Source of the DNA: UBA1413 sp964552955
GTDB lineage: Bacteria > Bacteroidota > Bacteroidia > Bacteroidales > Prolixibacteraceae
Direction of reading: 5' to 3'
Length of the DNA: 14,892 bases
Assembly: GCA_964552955.1 (NCBI GenBank)
Contig: CAZKIU010000063.1
Location: forward strand, 1 to 14,892
Shown here: piece by piece, positions 6,129 to 14,815 of the stretch
Layout: each line of letters begins with the position of its first letter
Position numbering within the stretch: the stretch's first letter is position 1
The notes under the pieces: generated by a model
The model's input: only the letters and a program-made list of their open reading frames with translations
What the model was told of the DNA's origin: nothing
The model's database searches: none
Made by a program: the position numbers and the translations under genes

Positions 6129-9100
6129 ATGAGACCAAAACCATCCATCTTCACGCCCATTTCCAGGTTCATTTTTTGTCTGATTTCATTGATACTGATG
6201 ATGACGTCGGCAGGAGCGCGACATTATGGAAATCAAAATCCCGATGTCAACTCCGAAGGGAACGGAATTCACTCACTTACTTCCAGTTACATTGCCAATA
6301 CAGACACCACTTCGGCATTTCTTCGCCATTTGAACAGCCTGCCGGCTAGTGAAGTGCAAAAAGGGAGAATCCCTGAAGTGAAGTTTTCCTCCACCGATCC
6401 ATGTGCTCCCCAAAATAAGGTTTCAAAGGGAACTCCCTGGGAGCCGTCAAATGCGAAAACCGCCACCAAGCTTCCTTCCGGTATTGAGGCGGTCATTCCT
6501 CCCCCTATTCCCGATCTTGACAAATTATCGGATTTCAATTACCATGCTGCCGTATCGGTGGCTTTTGAGGGGATGCGGCTGATATTCGGGGCAATGCCCG
6601 ACGAAGAAGCCCGGAAGTTTGAAGCGGTATGGGCACCCTTGTTTGACTTTCCCACACAGGAGATCATCGACTACCTCAACCGGTTGAATCCGCTCATCAG
6701 CCAGTTCCTGGCGGTCCGCGAGGTCTATGTGAGCAACCTGCAGGCGGTAACCATGGTTTTGCTTGATGCCGGCTATGCCGTGGAACTCGATGATCAGAAT
6801 GCCTGGGAGAAGGCGATGAACGAAGCGGGTTTTCACGGATCGGCTTTCCACCTGCTGGAAAATGCCATGTTGGTTCTGGCCGGAAAGATAGAAGCACTCG
6901 GAAATCCCCCCAATCCTGCGGATGCAAAATGTGCCGCCGCCGAAAACTACAAACGGATGCTGCCCAAAATGGAAAAAAAAGGCGATCTGGGAGAATGTTG
7001 GGCCGGATATTCTCAGAGCCCGGTGCAGGCTAAAGGGTTGGAACTGCTCTATGAACCTCTTTTCAGACACTTGCTGAAGGTGAAGGTGAACAACAAGGAA
7101 ATCTACCAGATCATCGAACTTAGCGATGTGGAAACTGAAAATCTGGAATCGGATGAAGAGTGGCTCAGCAAAATAAGGGTTCATCAGGTAGATGAGGTGG
7201 TGACCGATGACGATAAAAGCATGGAAACGCACCAGGGTGATTTCAACCGGGTGACCTATCCGCGGATTCCTGAGTTCAAGCAAACCTCTTACATCCGCAT
7301 GATGATGTTGTCGGCCATGGCCGCGCCCGGCAACGAAGAAGATGAAAATTATGAAGAACGCAAGGCCTTCACCAATACCTGCAACCGATACCTGGCCCGC
7401 AAACAAACGGCAGGCTTCTTCTTCAAGAGGGCTCTCCTGTGGGCTTACGGGGACAAATGGGCCCACTATCCTTCAGGTCCCGGCGGGAAGATCCCCGATG
7501 AGGCCCTCGATGATTTTCTGGCCGAAATGAAGGCCGAAATGAAGGAGTATCTGGAGGCTGAAAGATTAAAAGGGAAAGTCAAGAAACAGAAGATCGCCGA
7601 ACTCGATGAGAAATACAAGGCTCCGGGAGAAGGAAGCACGACCCATACAGCTCTTCAGGATTCGTTGGCCGCAGAAAAACTCGCCCGGGAGGAATCGATC
7701 GCATCACGCCGCGAAATCATCGAATCCATCAACAGTCAGATCTTACGGGAGCAATCGATCCGTGATCGCTTATCCACCGAAATGTTCAATGCCAAAGAGG
7801 ATGCAGCACGAAAAAGCCTTATGGCACAAATCAAGGACATCGACATGCGGATCTTGGGTCTGCAATCGACCCGGCAAAACGAAGAGGATGCCGTCACCAC
7901 CCTTCAAACCGGTGAACTGGTGCATACCCGTCAGCCGTTCGATGATTATGCCAGAAATAAATTCATCTTTGATACTCATGTCCACGTGGCCAAGGTCAAT
8001 GCCACCCGGCAAATTGCCGACCGGATCCAACGTCAGATCAATCTCCTGCCTGAAGAACAGCGGGATAAAGCCCGCGAACTGGCCGATAAATTTCTCGATA
8101 CCAGGGCTGTGGTTTCAGGCGACTACGAAAATGCCCTGAAACTCAGGAATGCCTTTAATTCCCAGATAGAGGGAAATGCCGATTTTGACTATCAGATGGC
8201 TAAGGTCGCGGAATCGGAAGCTGATGAAAATGAATTCATCGCTCAAACCACGATCATGGTGGCCGGCACCGCTTTTATGGGAGTGGGATCGGCCGGACTG
8301 GCACAGGTTTACGGTGCGGAAGCCGCCGCCACAATCTATGGAACGCAGGCCTTGGGAGCGCTCTTCGGCGGAGCTACCGGCATGATTTCAGGAGGACCTT
8401 ACGAAGGATTAAAACAAGCCGCCATGTTCTGGTCCCCCAACGGGGCAGCCCTCGCCACTTTTACCGACGCTTACATCCAGGCCGGAAAAGTGAAAGGCGC
8501 CACAACCAAATCCCAAATCTTTGAGGGGCTGAAACAGGCCGGGACAGGTTACGCGATCGGACTGGGCATGCAATGGGGAGTGAAAAAGTTCACCAATGCC
8601 ACCCTGCAGCTCTTCGGAAAGGAGAGCCGTTTATTTAAACCCGTGTTTGACGTGAACGCCCAAATCAGGTCCACCGCAGATAAGATGCGTACTAAACAAA
8701 ACTACCTCGCTGCATCCGATGCCATTGGCAGTTTGGATAACATGAAAAACGAGTTACAAACCCTGCGTTCGGCCAGCGTCAGGAATACGGCACGCATACA
8801 GGAACTGGAAAAGGAAATCAGCCACCATGTGGCTGCCCTGAACGGTGACTATTATGCCAAATGGCAGTTCAAGTACAAGCAGGATCGGGAAATCACAGCC
8901 TTCTTTGACCGGTATGTACAGCGAAATTACCGGAATATGACACCCGACATGGTGAAGAGCCTCCAAAACAAGGGATATGTGATGGATCACATCGAATTCA
9001 AACAATTCCGGAACCCTACCAGCGCCGGCAGTGCCAGCATGGATCTTGACCTGGGCCCTGTAGACCGGTTAACAGGCAAAGAGCCCTCCTGGGTATTGAA

Positions 9101-9662
9101 GAATGATGGCACCAGGGTGGATATCAAGACTTTTATGAACGACGCCCAGGCCTCAATGAATGAAACCTACCGTAAAATGTTCGGAATCAGCGCTCCCCTT
9201 TCAGACATGAACCTGGTGACCTCCGCCCATCAGGAAGCCTTCTCTACCACCAAACTGCTTGACAAAAATGTCGATTTTACTACCCTGGCCACCGATGATG
9301 TGGCGAGCATAGGCAAAGTGCTGAAAGTTAAGGTTGAAGGCATTGAGGGCAACAAATTACTCACCCCAACCACGAAACTTCAGGCCAAATGCCGAGAGGC
9401 ATCAAAAGAAATCGACAACATGCTGATGAAAAAACTGGATGCCGACCTGAAAATGGCGGCACCCGGAAGTCTGGACCAAAAGCAGATCCAGGCCCAAAAA
9501 GCCTACTGGACCAACATGAATCAAAAGATCAAACAGATTGGAACGCAGGAGAGCGATCCCGTGACCATCAGCAGGATAAACCGCGAGATCTCTCTGGAAA
9601 CCGGCGGAAAGGATGCCTCCCAGGTAATCAACGACCTGATGAAAGCCTTTGGCAGGCAATGA
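6129..9662 (+). CDS. Large exported protein of unknown function with coiled coil and hydrophobic segment
   Basis: Not recognised as a named family. The 1177-residue product starts with a signal peptide or anchor (hydrophobic about 13-30). Residues about 45-130 are low-complexity and Pro/Ser-rich; 135-260 are predicted mostly helical. Charged helical stretches with coiled-coil character span about 455-485 and 507-590. A block at about 598-620 (L-V-H-T-R-Q-P-F-D-D-Y) precedes another helical region. Residues about 704-760 are Gly/Ala-rich and strongly hydrophobic, able to span or insert into a membrane, in an otherwise soluble protein. The C-terminal module (about 945-1105) has F-R-N-P at 960-963, D-L-D at 972-974, H-Q at 1034-1035 and D-F-T at 1049-1051, matching the module in the 1302-residue protein downstream. 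The ATG at 6129 is the first in frame, 92 bases from the decayed divergent gene. A role in an envelope complex or as a toxin-like effector is conjecture. Confidence 0.9.
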   Translation: MRPKPSIFTPISRFIFCLISLILMMTSAGARHYGNQNPDVNSEGNGIHSLTSSYIANTDTTSAFLRHLNSLPASEVQKGRIPEVKFSSTDPCAPQNKVSKGTPWEPSNAKTATKLPSGIEAVIPPPIPDLDKLSDFNYHAAVSVAFEGMRLIFGAMPDEEARKFEAVWAPLFDFPTQEIIDYLNRLNPLISQFLAVREVYVSNLQAVTMVLLDAGYAVELDDQNAWEKAMNEAGFHGSAFHLLENAMLVLAGKIEALGNPPNPADAKCAAAENYKRMLPKMEKKGDLGECWAGYSQSPVQAKGLELLYEPLFRHLLKVKVNNKEIYQIIELSDVETENLESDEEWLSKIRVHQVDEVVTDDDKSMETHQGDFNRVTYPRIPEFKQTSYIRMMMLSAMAAPGNEEDENYEERKAFTNTCNRYLARKQTAGFFFKRALLWAYGDKWAHYPSGPGGKIPDEALDDFLAEMKAEMKEYLEAERLKGKVKKQKIAELDEKYKAPGEGSTTHTALQDSLAAEKLAREESIASRREIIESINSQILREQSIRDRLSTEMFNAKEDAARKSLMAQIKDIDMRILGLQSTRQNEEDAVTTLQTGELVHTRQPFDDYARNKFIFDTHVHVAKVNATRQIADRIQRQINLLPEEQRDKARELADKFLDTRAVVSGDYENALKLRNAFNSQIEGNADFDYQMAKVAESEADENEFIAQTTIMVAGTAFMGVGSAGLAQVYGAEAAATIYGTQALGALFGGATGMISGGPYEGLKQAAMFWSPNGAALATFTDAYIQAGKVKGATTKSQIFEGLKQAGTGYAIGLGMQWGVKKFTNATLQLFGKESRLFKPVFDVNAQIRSTADKMRTKQNYLAASDAIGSLDNMKNELQTLRSASVRNTARIQELEKEISHHVAALNGDYYAKWQFKYKQDREITAFFDRYVQRNYRNMTPDMVKSLQNKGYVMDHIEFKQFRNPTSAGSASMDLDLGPVDRLTGKEPSWVLKNDGTRVDIKTFMNDAQASMNETYRKMFGISAPLSDMNLVTSAHQEAFSTTKLLDKNVDFTTLATDDVASIGKVLKVKVEGIEGNKLLTPTTKLQAKCREASKEIDNMLMKKLDADLKMAAPGSLDQKQIQAQKAYWTNMNQKIKQIGTQESDPVTISRINREISLETGGKDASQVINDLMKAFGRQ

Positions 9663-9686
9663 CTTTGTTTCAATTGTCCAGGACAT

Positions 9687-10112
9687 CTACAACATTTTCC
9701 GGGTAAACCACAGCAGAAGCAGGCCCACGCCCATAAAAACCGCGACCCGGCGCCCCGAATGGGCATCGGCATCATCGGCATGGATACGCGGGCAGCAGGG
9801 AAGGTACTTCACCCTGATAGTAGCCTCTGGCCCGGGTTTCAGGTAGACCGGACCGGCTACCCGCTGTCCTGTGCCGGAATACTCATGGCCATCCACCGTA
9901 AAGGTATAACCAAAATGATAGGTGTACCGGTTCGGGATCACCTCATTCCGCTCCCCCATCTGCTGCCTGTAGCTGGTCAGCCGCGCCTCTACTCTCGTCC
10001 CGAAAAAAAAGAGGGCCGCCAGCATCACCCCGTAGCCCAAAATCAGCACCCCTACTGCCATGATCAGGAACCGGCCTCCCCGGCCCTTGCGACTTTCACT
10101 TTTTCCGGCCAT
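9687..10112 (-). CDS. Small two-helix membrane protein, DUF3592-like
   Basis: A 141-residue protein from the ATG at 10112; an in-frame TTG two codons earlier (10118) is a less likely start. The N-terminus is basic (K-S-E-S-R-K-G-R), followed by a membrane helix at about 15-38. A beta-rich domain follows (V-D-G-H-E-Y-S-G-T-G), with V-K-Y-L-P-C-C-P near 101-108, then a second helix at about 123-135. This two-helix plan with a central V-x-Y-x-P segment fits DUF3592, a widespread family without a known function. It runs opposite to both large neighbours and is convergent with the 1177-residue gene, with 24 bases between the stop codons. The shared promoter region of 139 bases with the 1302-residue gene suggests divergent expression, but no promoter motif could be fixed. 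Confidence 0.75.
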   Translation of the reverse strand: MAGKSESRKGRGGRFLIMAVGVLILGYGVMLAALFFFGTRVEARLTSYRQQMGERNEVIPNRYTYHFGYTFTVDGHEYSGTGQRVAGPVYLKPGPEATIRVKYLPCCPRIHADDADAHSGRRVAVFMGVGLLLLWFTRKML

Positions 10113-10251
10113 CTTCAACTTTTAGTTGCTATAAAAATAAGCCAAAATATGTTGTTAATTATCCTGCTTATTCATAATTATATGTCCAGTTTTTTTTTCT
10201 TTGTAGAAAACGAACCAATGAGCCGAAAACCATAAACCCTGTCCGACTGAT

Positions 10252-13200
10252 ATGAAACATTCAAAAATCGTTTATGCCCTTCTGTTGATGTTGATGATTC
10301 ATGGACACGGATCGGCACAGCAGGTTCTGATCTCCCACCCAGGGGCTATCTCCGGCGAATGGACTTTTTCAGAAGAGTCGGGTTCTGACCGTGTAGAACA
10401 CTATTCCATCTACCTGACGGCCAAACCCGAATCCTCCGATGACCTTAACTCGCAACTCTTTATCTCCCACCAGGCCGGTCCGGGGGGTATCGCCATCGGC
10501 GCCAAAGGCAGCGACCTGAACTCCTTTTACCATGCCTGGGTCAACGAATACGAGTACTCTGAATTTCTGGATGCCAACAAGAGCAGGTTGGCAGCCGGTC
10601 AGACCATGATCAACCAGTCAGACTATTTCCTGAGCAGATACCCTGACGGAAATATTCCCGGAAGCAGCAGAATCCAAATTGCAGGCCATGACGCTATCCT
10701 CTACACCAAGGATGAAACAAGCGATGATGAATTTGATAAAAGCCGGCGGGTCTACTATTTTTTCTTTGTATTTCTGACCGATCAATACGGGGTCTCCATA
10801 CTCTCCAAAATCAACACCTTCGATGATACCTCGCTGGCACCAAGTCCCTACTCTTTCGAACAGTATGAACAGATGATGTACGAGCACCTCAATGGTCTCA
10901 CCTTTGAAATGACGGGTGCAGAAACGGCTACGGCAAGCCCCTCCGCTCCGGGCGCTTCCGGAGGGGAAGAGGAGGAGGTTCCCTGGGAGGTGGTCATCGG
11001 ATTGATTGGTGCCGGGGGGGCCGCCGCCCTGGGCCGCAAACTCTTTAAAAAGAAACCTGCAACGAATCAGCCCGATAAGAAGAACAAGTCCACTCAAAAG
11101 GAAAAAAAGGAGGAGAAAGAAGAAGAGGAAGAAGAAGAGGAGGAAAAGTTCATCCTCAACATTAACCGTGACCAGTTCAGGCTGAAGCCGGGAGTAGCCG
11201 ACACCCTTGAAGTGGTGGTATACCGGGTCACGCCCCGGGGATCGGAGAGCTTCCCTGCCGACATCAGGGTGACCTCCCCCGACCCTGCCCTGAAGGTAAA
11301 ACCCGCCGCCGGCAGCGGAACGCTGACGGCCTCCCTGCTCTTCGACAAGGAACCCCGGGAACCTGAATTTGCGCTGGAAGTCACGGCCGAAGCCCGTGGT
11401 CACCTGATCCGCAGGAATATCAGGATCATGGCCGACACGGAGATGAAAATCATCGTGGAGACCCTTCCCGGCAACAAACGTTCCCTACGACCCGACACTT
11501 TCCAGGTGCTGACTGTTAAAGCCAGGGTGACCGGTTCCGACGGTAAGGATATCCCCGAACTCACAGAAAAGATCGCCTTTAAGCCCAAGAGCGACTGGAT
11601 CGACCTCTCGGAACCAGTTCCCGACGATCCCTGCATTGCCATCAACATGGGGGCCACCAACCCCTCACCCGGCAGCAGCCGCAACCTCATACCCCCATCG
11701 GTCGTCCTTTCCCTTACGATGGATGAAGTGCCGGAGGGAGAACCTCCATTACAAAACGACCTCGAAATACGCCTGGCCGACTGCCGCCTCGAAACCGACA
11801 TCGAAGAGGCCTCCTTCCCCGATTCCGGAGAAACGAGCGAAATCACCTTTGAGACCTGGATCGAAAACGGGGAAGAGGAGACCGGCTGGAGCTTCAGCGG
11901 GGAATACCGCCATGGGGTTGACCCCACCGATCCGCTCACCACCATTGCCATCGCCCCAAAAGGAGAAACCCGCGCTACGGTCACCCTGAGCGGTCCTCTG
12001 ATCCGGCTGACAGGAGATGAACAAATCATCAGCAAAACACTGGTCATCGCTGCCGTCCAGGGTGACGAAGAACCGCTTGAACGTCGCCTCAACATCATGG
12101 TGTCGCGCGAAGGGCTCTTCATCAAACAGGGCGCCGATAAAAAGAACGGCATCAGCATCCTCGCCGACAAGCCCTACGAGGCCAACCTCGACCTGGCCCT
12201 TTACCGCTACGACCAGGAAACCAACCAAATTATGGTCGACAAGGAAGGGCTCGCCGCTATCGAATTCGAACTGCAGGATGATGAGGAGGAACTCGTTAAC
12301 CTGGCCTCTGTCCTGCAGCCTCAGTTTGAATTTACGGGACTGGTCACCAACATTCCTTATGGGAGGTACCATTTTACCACCAAAGAGGAGATTCCCGGCA
12401 CCGGCACCGTTTATACCCTCCATTATCTGCTGAGGGCACCGGCCGGTGAAGCCCTTCACGCCGAGCTCTTCGAACAGACCCTTGAACTCAGGGTGAAAAC
12501 TTATGGCATTGGCGAAGAGTTCCCCGACTGGGTGAAGGCCTACGAGGAATGCAAGTACATCATCAGGGAATACGTCCCGGCGGGAGATCCCACCATCAAA
12601 CTGACCGATCTTCTGGAGATGCGGAAGATGACCCTGGGGGCCGAGGGACTTACCGAATTGAGGAACCGTATCTGGAAGGTGGCCTCCAATCTGATTCTGG
12701 CCGAAGGAGCTGAAGGCTACAAGTCGGAAGCCGCCTGGGCCAACGCCATCACCGTCACTCTCGAGTGGACCGAATGGGCGGGCGACATGGCCTTTAACGC
12801 CCTGGCCGCCTTCTATCTCAAGGGGGTGGGCGCCACAGCAGCAGGTCTGATCAAGGCCAAGATGATCGAAGCCCTTAACTTCTACATCTACGAACCTGAA
12901 AAAGGATGGGAGGAATTCAAATCACGGCAGATGGAAAGCCTGGTGCCCATGCTCATGGATACCGCCAAAGGCCGTATCCTCTCCATCGAGAACATCGAGA
13001 TGATCGTCGGGAAGAACAAACCCCTGGCCTGGACCATCTTCATCAGTTGCGAATTCCTCTATAACCTCTACCAGACCAAGTCGGTGGTCGAGGCCGCCAA
13101 AATCACGGGAAGGCAAATCTCCGAAGAGCTGATCATGAAAAAACTGACGGCCGAACTCCATAAGGAGGCGCTGCGCAGGAACATTCCGGTTTCCACTCCC

Positions 13201-14160
13201 GACGAGGTCCTCAACGACATGATGAAATCGGTGAAAACCGTAAACGGCCAGGAGGTGGTCGACCCCCAAAAGGTATTGGAGATCATGCGCGACCCGGCTA
13301 AGGTGAGAACCATCGAAAAGCACGGCACCCCCCAGATGAAAGAGATCTTCGAGCGGTCACGCAACAAGATATACACCGAACACGATGCCCGGCTGAAAGA
13401 GTACATCACCAATACTTACAAACTGCCACCCGATGAGATTCAGATCCATGAGTTCAGGACTCCCGGAAAGCAGGGAACCTCAGTGAATACCGACCGCGAC
13501 TACCGGGTGCTCCGCAAGGTGAAGGGGGCCGATGGCCGCGAACACTGGATCGAGCTGCAACGCCGCAATTGGCAGGAGAAATCCTACGAGATCTTTGGCG
13601 AGGTCACCGACAAACCCGAAGGCGTCGATGCCACGGAATGGGCCGAACGGCACCAACAAAGAGCTACCGACCGTTTCGATGCCGAAGCAGGAAAGGACTA
13701 CTCCGACCATGTTTTCAATCCTGAAACCGGGGAAATCGAAATCAGCACTAACAACATCACCCGCGTCAAGGAAGGCAAAGGTACCCTGATCGATGCCCAG
13801 GAGACCGGCCGGATGTACAAGACCAAGGTGGAGAACGCCCTGAAGAACGGCACCGAACCCGAGGCATATGCCCAGGCCAAAAAGGCCGTCAAGACGCTGA
13901 AGGAAGTGCGTGAAGGGTACCAGAAACAGGACCTTAAGGTCAAGAAACTTCCCGAAAACCTGGAAAAAGCCATGAAGGTGATCAACGAGGCCAATGTCGA
14001 TGCCAACGCCACCCCCGAACATCTGGAAATGCTGAAAAACAAACTCAACCAGCTCGATTACGACGGTGTCGGCGACGTGGCCAAAGATATGGAGCGCTCC
14101 TTTGGTGACCTGAAGGAGTACAACGCTCCCGACCCGGCCGCCGGTTTCTTCAAAAAATAA
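10252..14160 (+). CDS. Large membrane-anchored multidomain protein of unknown function
   Basis: A 1302-residue protein, not recognised as a named family. A signal peptide covers residues 1-22 (cleavage near G-S-A-Q). Residues about 24-220 form a compact alpha/beta domain that may be of the PsbP/DcrB type (weak inference). A membrane helix lies at about 244-262 and is followed by K-L-F-K-K-K. A Lys/Glu-rich linker reaches a run of nine Glu (290-298). Residues about 300-750 look like several beta-sandwich domains. Residues about 757-870 are Trp-rich helices (I-W-K-V-A-S-N-L, L-E-W-T-E-W-A-G-D-M-A-F), then mixed hydrophobic helices to 965. The C-terminal module has F-R-T-P at 1068-1071, D-R-D at 1081-1083, H-Q-Q at 1134-1136, D-Y-S at 1149-1151 and a helical tail. 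The same order of marker positions occurs in the 1177-residue protein. It is followed after 4 bases by a zinc-ribbon membrane protein, so the two are probably co-transcribed and work together. Confidence 0.9.
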   Translation: MKHSKIVYALLLMLMIHGHGSAQQVLISHPGAISGEWTFSEESGSDRVEHYSIYLTAKPESSDDLNSQLFISHQAGPGGIAIGAKGSDLNSFYHAWVNEYEYSEFLDANKSRLAAGQTMINQSDYFLSRYPDGNIPGSSRIQIAGHDAILYTKDETSDDEFDKSRRVYYFFFVFLTDQYGVSILSKINTFDDTSLAPSPYSFEQYEQMMYEHLNGLTFEMTGAETATASPSAPGASGGEEEEVPWEVVIGLIGAGGAAALGRKLFKKKPATNQPDKKNKSTQKEKKEEKEEEEEEEEEKFILNINRDQFRLKPGVADTLEVVVYRVTPRGSESFPADIRVTSPDPALKVKPAAGSGTLTASLLFDKEPREPEFALEVTAEARGHLIRRNIRIMADTEMKIIVETLPGNKRSLRPDTFQVLTVKARVTGSDGKDIPELTEKIAFKPKSDWIDLSEPVPDDPCIAINMGATNPSPGSSRNLIPPSVVLSLTMDEVPEGEPPLQNDLEIRLADCRLETDIEEASFPDSGETSEITFETWIENGEEETGWSFSGEYRHGVDPTDPLTTIAIAPKGETRATVTLSGPLIRLTGDEQIISKTLVIAAVQGDEEPLERRLNIMVSREGLFIKQGADKKNGISILADKPYEANLDLALYRYDQETNQIMVDKEGLAAIEFELQDDEEELVNLASVLQPQFEFTGLVTNIPYGRYHFTTKEEIPGTGTVYTLHYLLRAPAGEALHAELFEQTLELRVKTYGIGEEFPDWVKAYEECKYIIREYVPAGDPTIKLTDLLEMRKMTLGAEGLTELRNRIWKVASNLILAEGAEGYKSEAAWANAITVTLEWTEWAGDMAFNALAAFYLKGVGATAAGLIKAKMIEALNFYIYEPEKGWEEFKSRQMESLVPMLMDTAKGRILSIENIEMIVGKNKPLAWTIFISCEFLYNLYQTKSVVEAAKITGRQISEELIMKKLTAELHKEALRRNIPVSTPDEVLNDMMKSVKTVNGQEVVDPQKVLEIMRDPAKVRTIEKHGTPQMKEIFERSRNKIYTEHDARLKEYITNTYKLPPDEIQIHEFRTPGKQGTSVNTDRDYRVLRKVKGADGREHWIELQRRNWQEKSYEIFGEVTDKPEGVDATEWAERHQQRATDRFDAEAGKDYSDHVFNPETGEIEISTNNITRVKEGKGTLIDAQETGRMYKTKVENALKNGTEPEAYAQAKKAVKTLKEVREGYQKQDLKVKKLPENLEKAMKVINEANVDANATPEHLEMLKNKLNQLDYDGVGDVAKDMERSFGDLKEYNAPDPAAGFFKK
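11096..11148 (+). repeat. 53-base homopurine tract encoding the Lys/Glu linker
   Basis: Uninterrupted A/G on the plus strand, with mixed GAA and GAG codons giving the poly-glutamate linker of the 1302-residue protein. Such tracts can slip during replication in units of three or one base, or adopt unusual structure, so length may vary between strains. The codon mix argues for at least some selection to keep it in frame. Confidence 0.8.
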
Positions 14161-14164
14161 CGCT

Positions 14165-14725
14165 ATGGCTTACTCGACGAAAATCCATGACCCCGCGTTT
14201 GAGCGGTACCGGCAGAACAGCAAAAACTACGCTTTTCTTTTTGGGCTGGGACTCGCCCTGGTGGCCATCGCCGGCTTTTACTTCTACGGGGAATCGGGAG
14301 GGGAGATGGAAAACCCCGAAGCGGTCACCGTGGGTTTCGTGATCGGAGGAATGTTCCTGTTGATCGGCGTATATGCGGCCAGGTCTAAAAAGGTGCGCCC
14401 TACCTGGGACGGAGTAGTATCCGACAAAAAAGTGAAGAAAGTAAGAAGGAAAACAGACCAGTCCGGTGAACCGGAGTGGAAAATGGTCTATACCGTTTAT
14501 GTAAAAAGTGAAAACGGCACCACGGAAGAGATCCGCAGCGAGGACGACGACACCCTCTTCAACTATTTCCGGAAGGGGGATAAGGTAAGATACCATGGCG
14601 TCCTGCGCACGTTCGAGAAATTCGACAAGTCGGGCGACGACATCATTTTCTGCAATGCCTGCGGATTCCTGCATGATATGGAGGAAGAAGTGTGCAGGAA
14701 TTGCGGATGCCCGTTGCTGAAATAG
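14165..14725 (+). CDS. Two-helix membrane protein with C-terminal zinc ribbon
   Basis: A 186-residue protein, family not named. The N-terminal 20 residues are polar. Membrane helices lie at about 22-41 and 54-72, with a short acidic loop between them. The positive residues after the second helix (R-S-K-K-V-R) suggest both ends face the cytoplasm. Residues about 80-155 form a beta-rich domain starting T-W-D-G-V-V-S-D-K-K and containing a G-D-K-V-R-Y-H-G turn, reminiscent of DUF3592/OB-like domains. The tail is a zinc ribbon: C163-x2-C166-x10-C177-x2-C180. The ATG lies 4 bases after the stop of the 1302-residue gene, without a Shine-Dalgarno sequence, so translation is probably coupled. The spacing makes a shared complex likely (inference). 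The zinc ribbon may mediate protein or nucleic-acid contact; the sequence does not say which. Confidence 0.85.
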   Translation: MAYSTKIHDPAFERYRQNSKNYAFLFGLGLALVAIAGFYFYGESGGEMENPEAVTVGFVIGGMFLLIGVYAARSKKVRPTWDGVVSDKKVKKVRRKTDQSGEPEWKMVYTVYVKSENGTTEEIRSEDDDTLFNYFRKGDKVRYHGVLRTFEKFDKSGDDIIFCNACGFLHDMEEEVCRNCGCPLLK

Positions 14726-14815
14726 GGAGAAACGAACCTTGATTTGCCGCTGCCAATATCGGCAGAAACAAAGGATGGTTTTTCCCAGTGATGAAATAGT
14801 GAAAAAAATAACAGT

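Noticed and set aside
6525..7466. 313-codon minus-strand frame inside the 1177-residue gene
   Set aside because: Phe/His/Gly-rich antisense translation with no domain; the sense frame continues for 1177 codons with a signal peptide and coiled coil.
9663..9686. Bidirectional terminator between the convergent stop codons
   Set aside because: Only 24 bases with no inverted repeat.
10152..10180. Sigma70-like promoter TTGTTA-17-TAATTA before the 1302-residue gene
   Set aside because: The spacing is good, but Bacteroidota housekeeping promoters follow a different TTTG/TAnnTTTG pattern and the region is AT-rich, so the match may be chance.
11400..12170. 256-codon minus-strand frame inside the 1302-residue gene
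   Set aside because: Ser/Arg-rich antisense frame without a recognisable domain, inside a continuous sense frame.
14745..14765. Hairpin after the zinc-ribbon membrane protein as a terminator
   Set aside because: Only 5-bp arms, and no T-run follows directly; the next gene begins 50 bases later.
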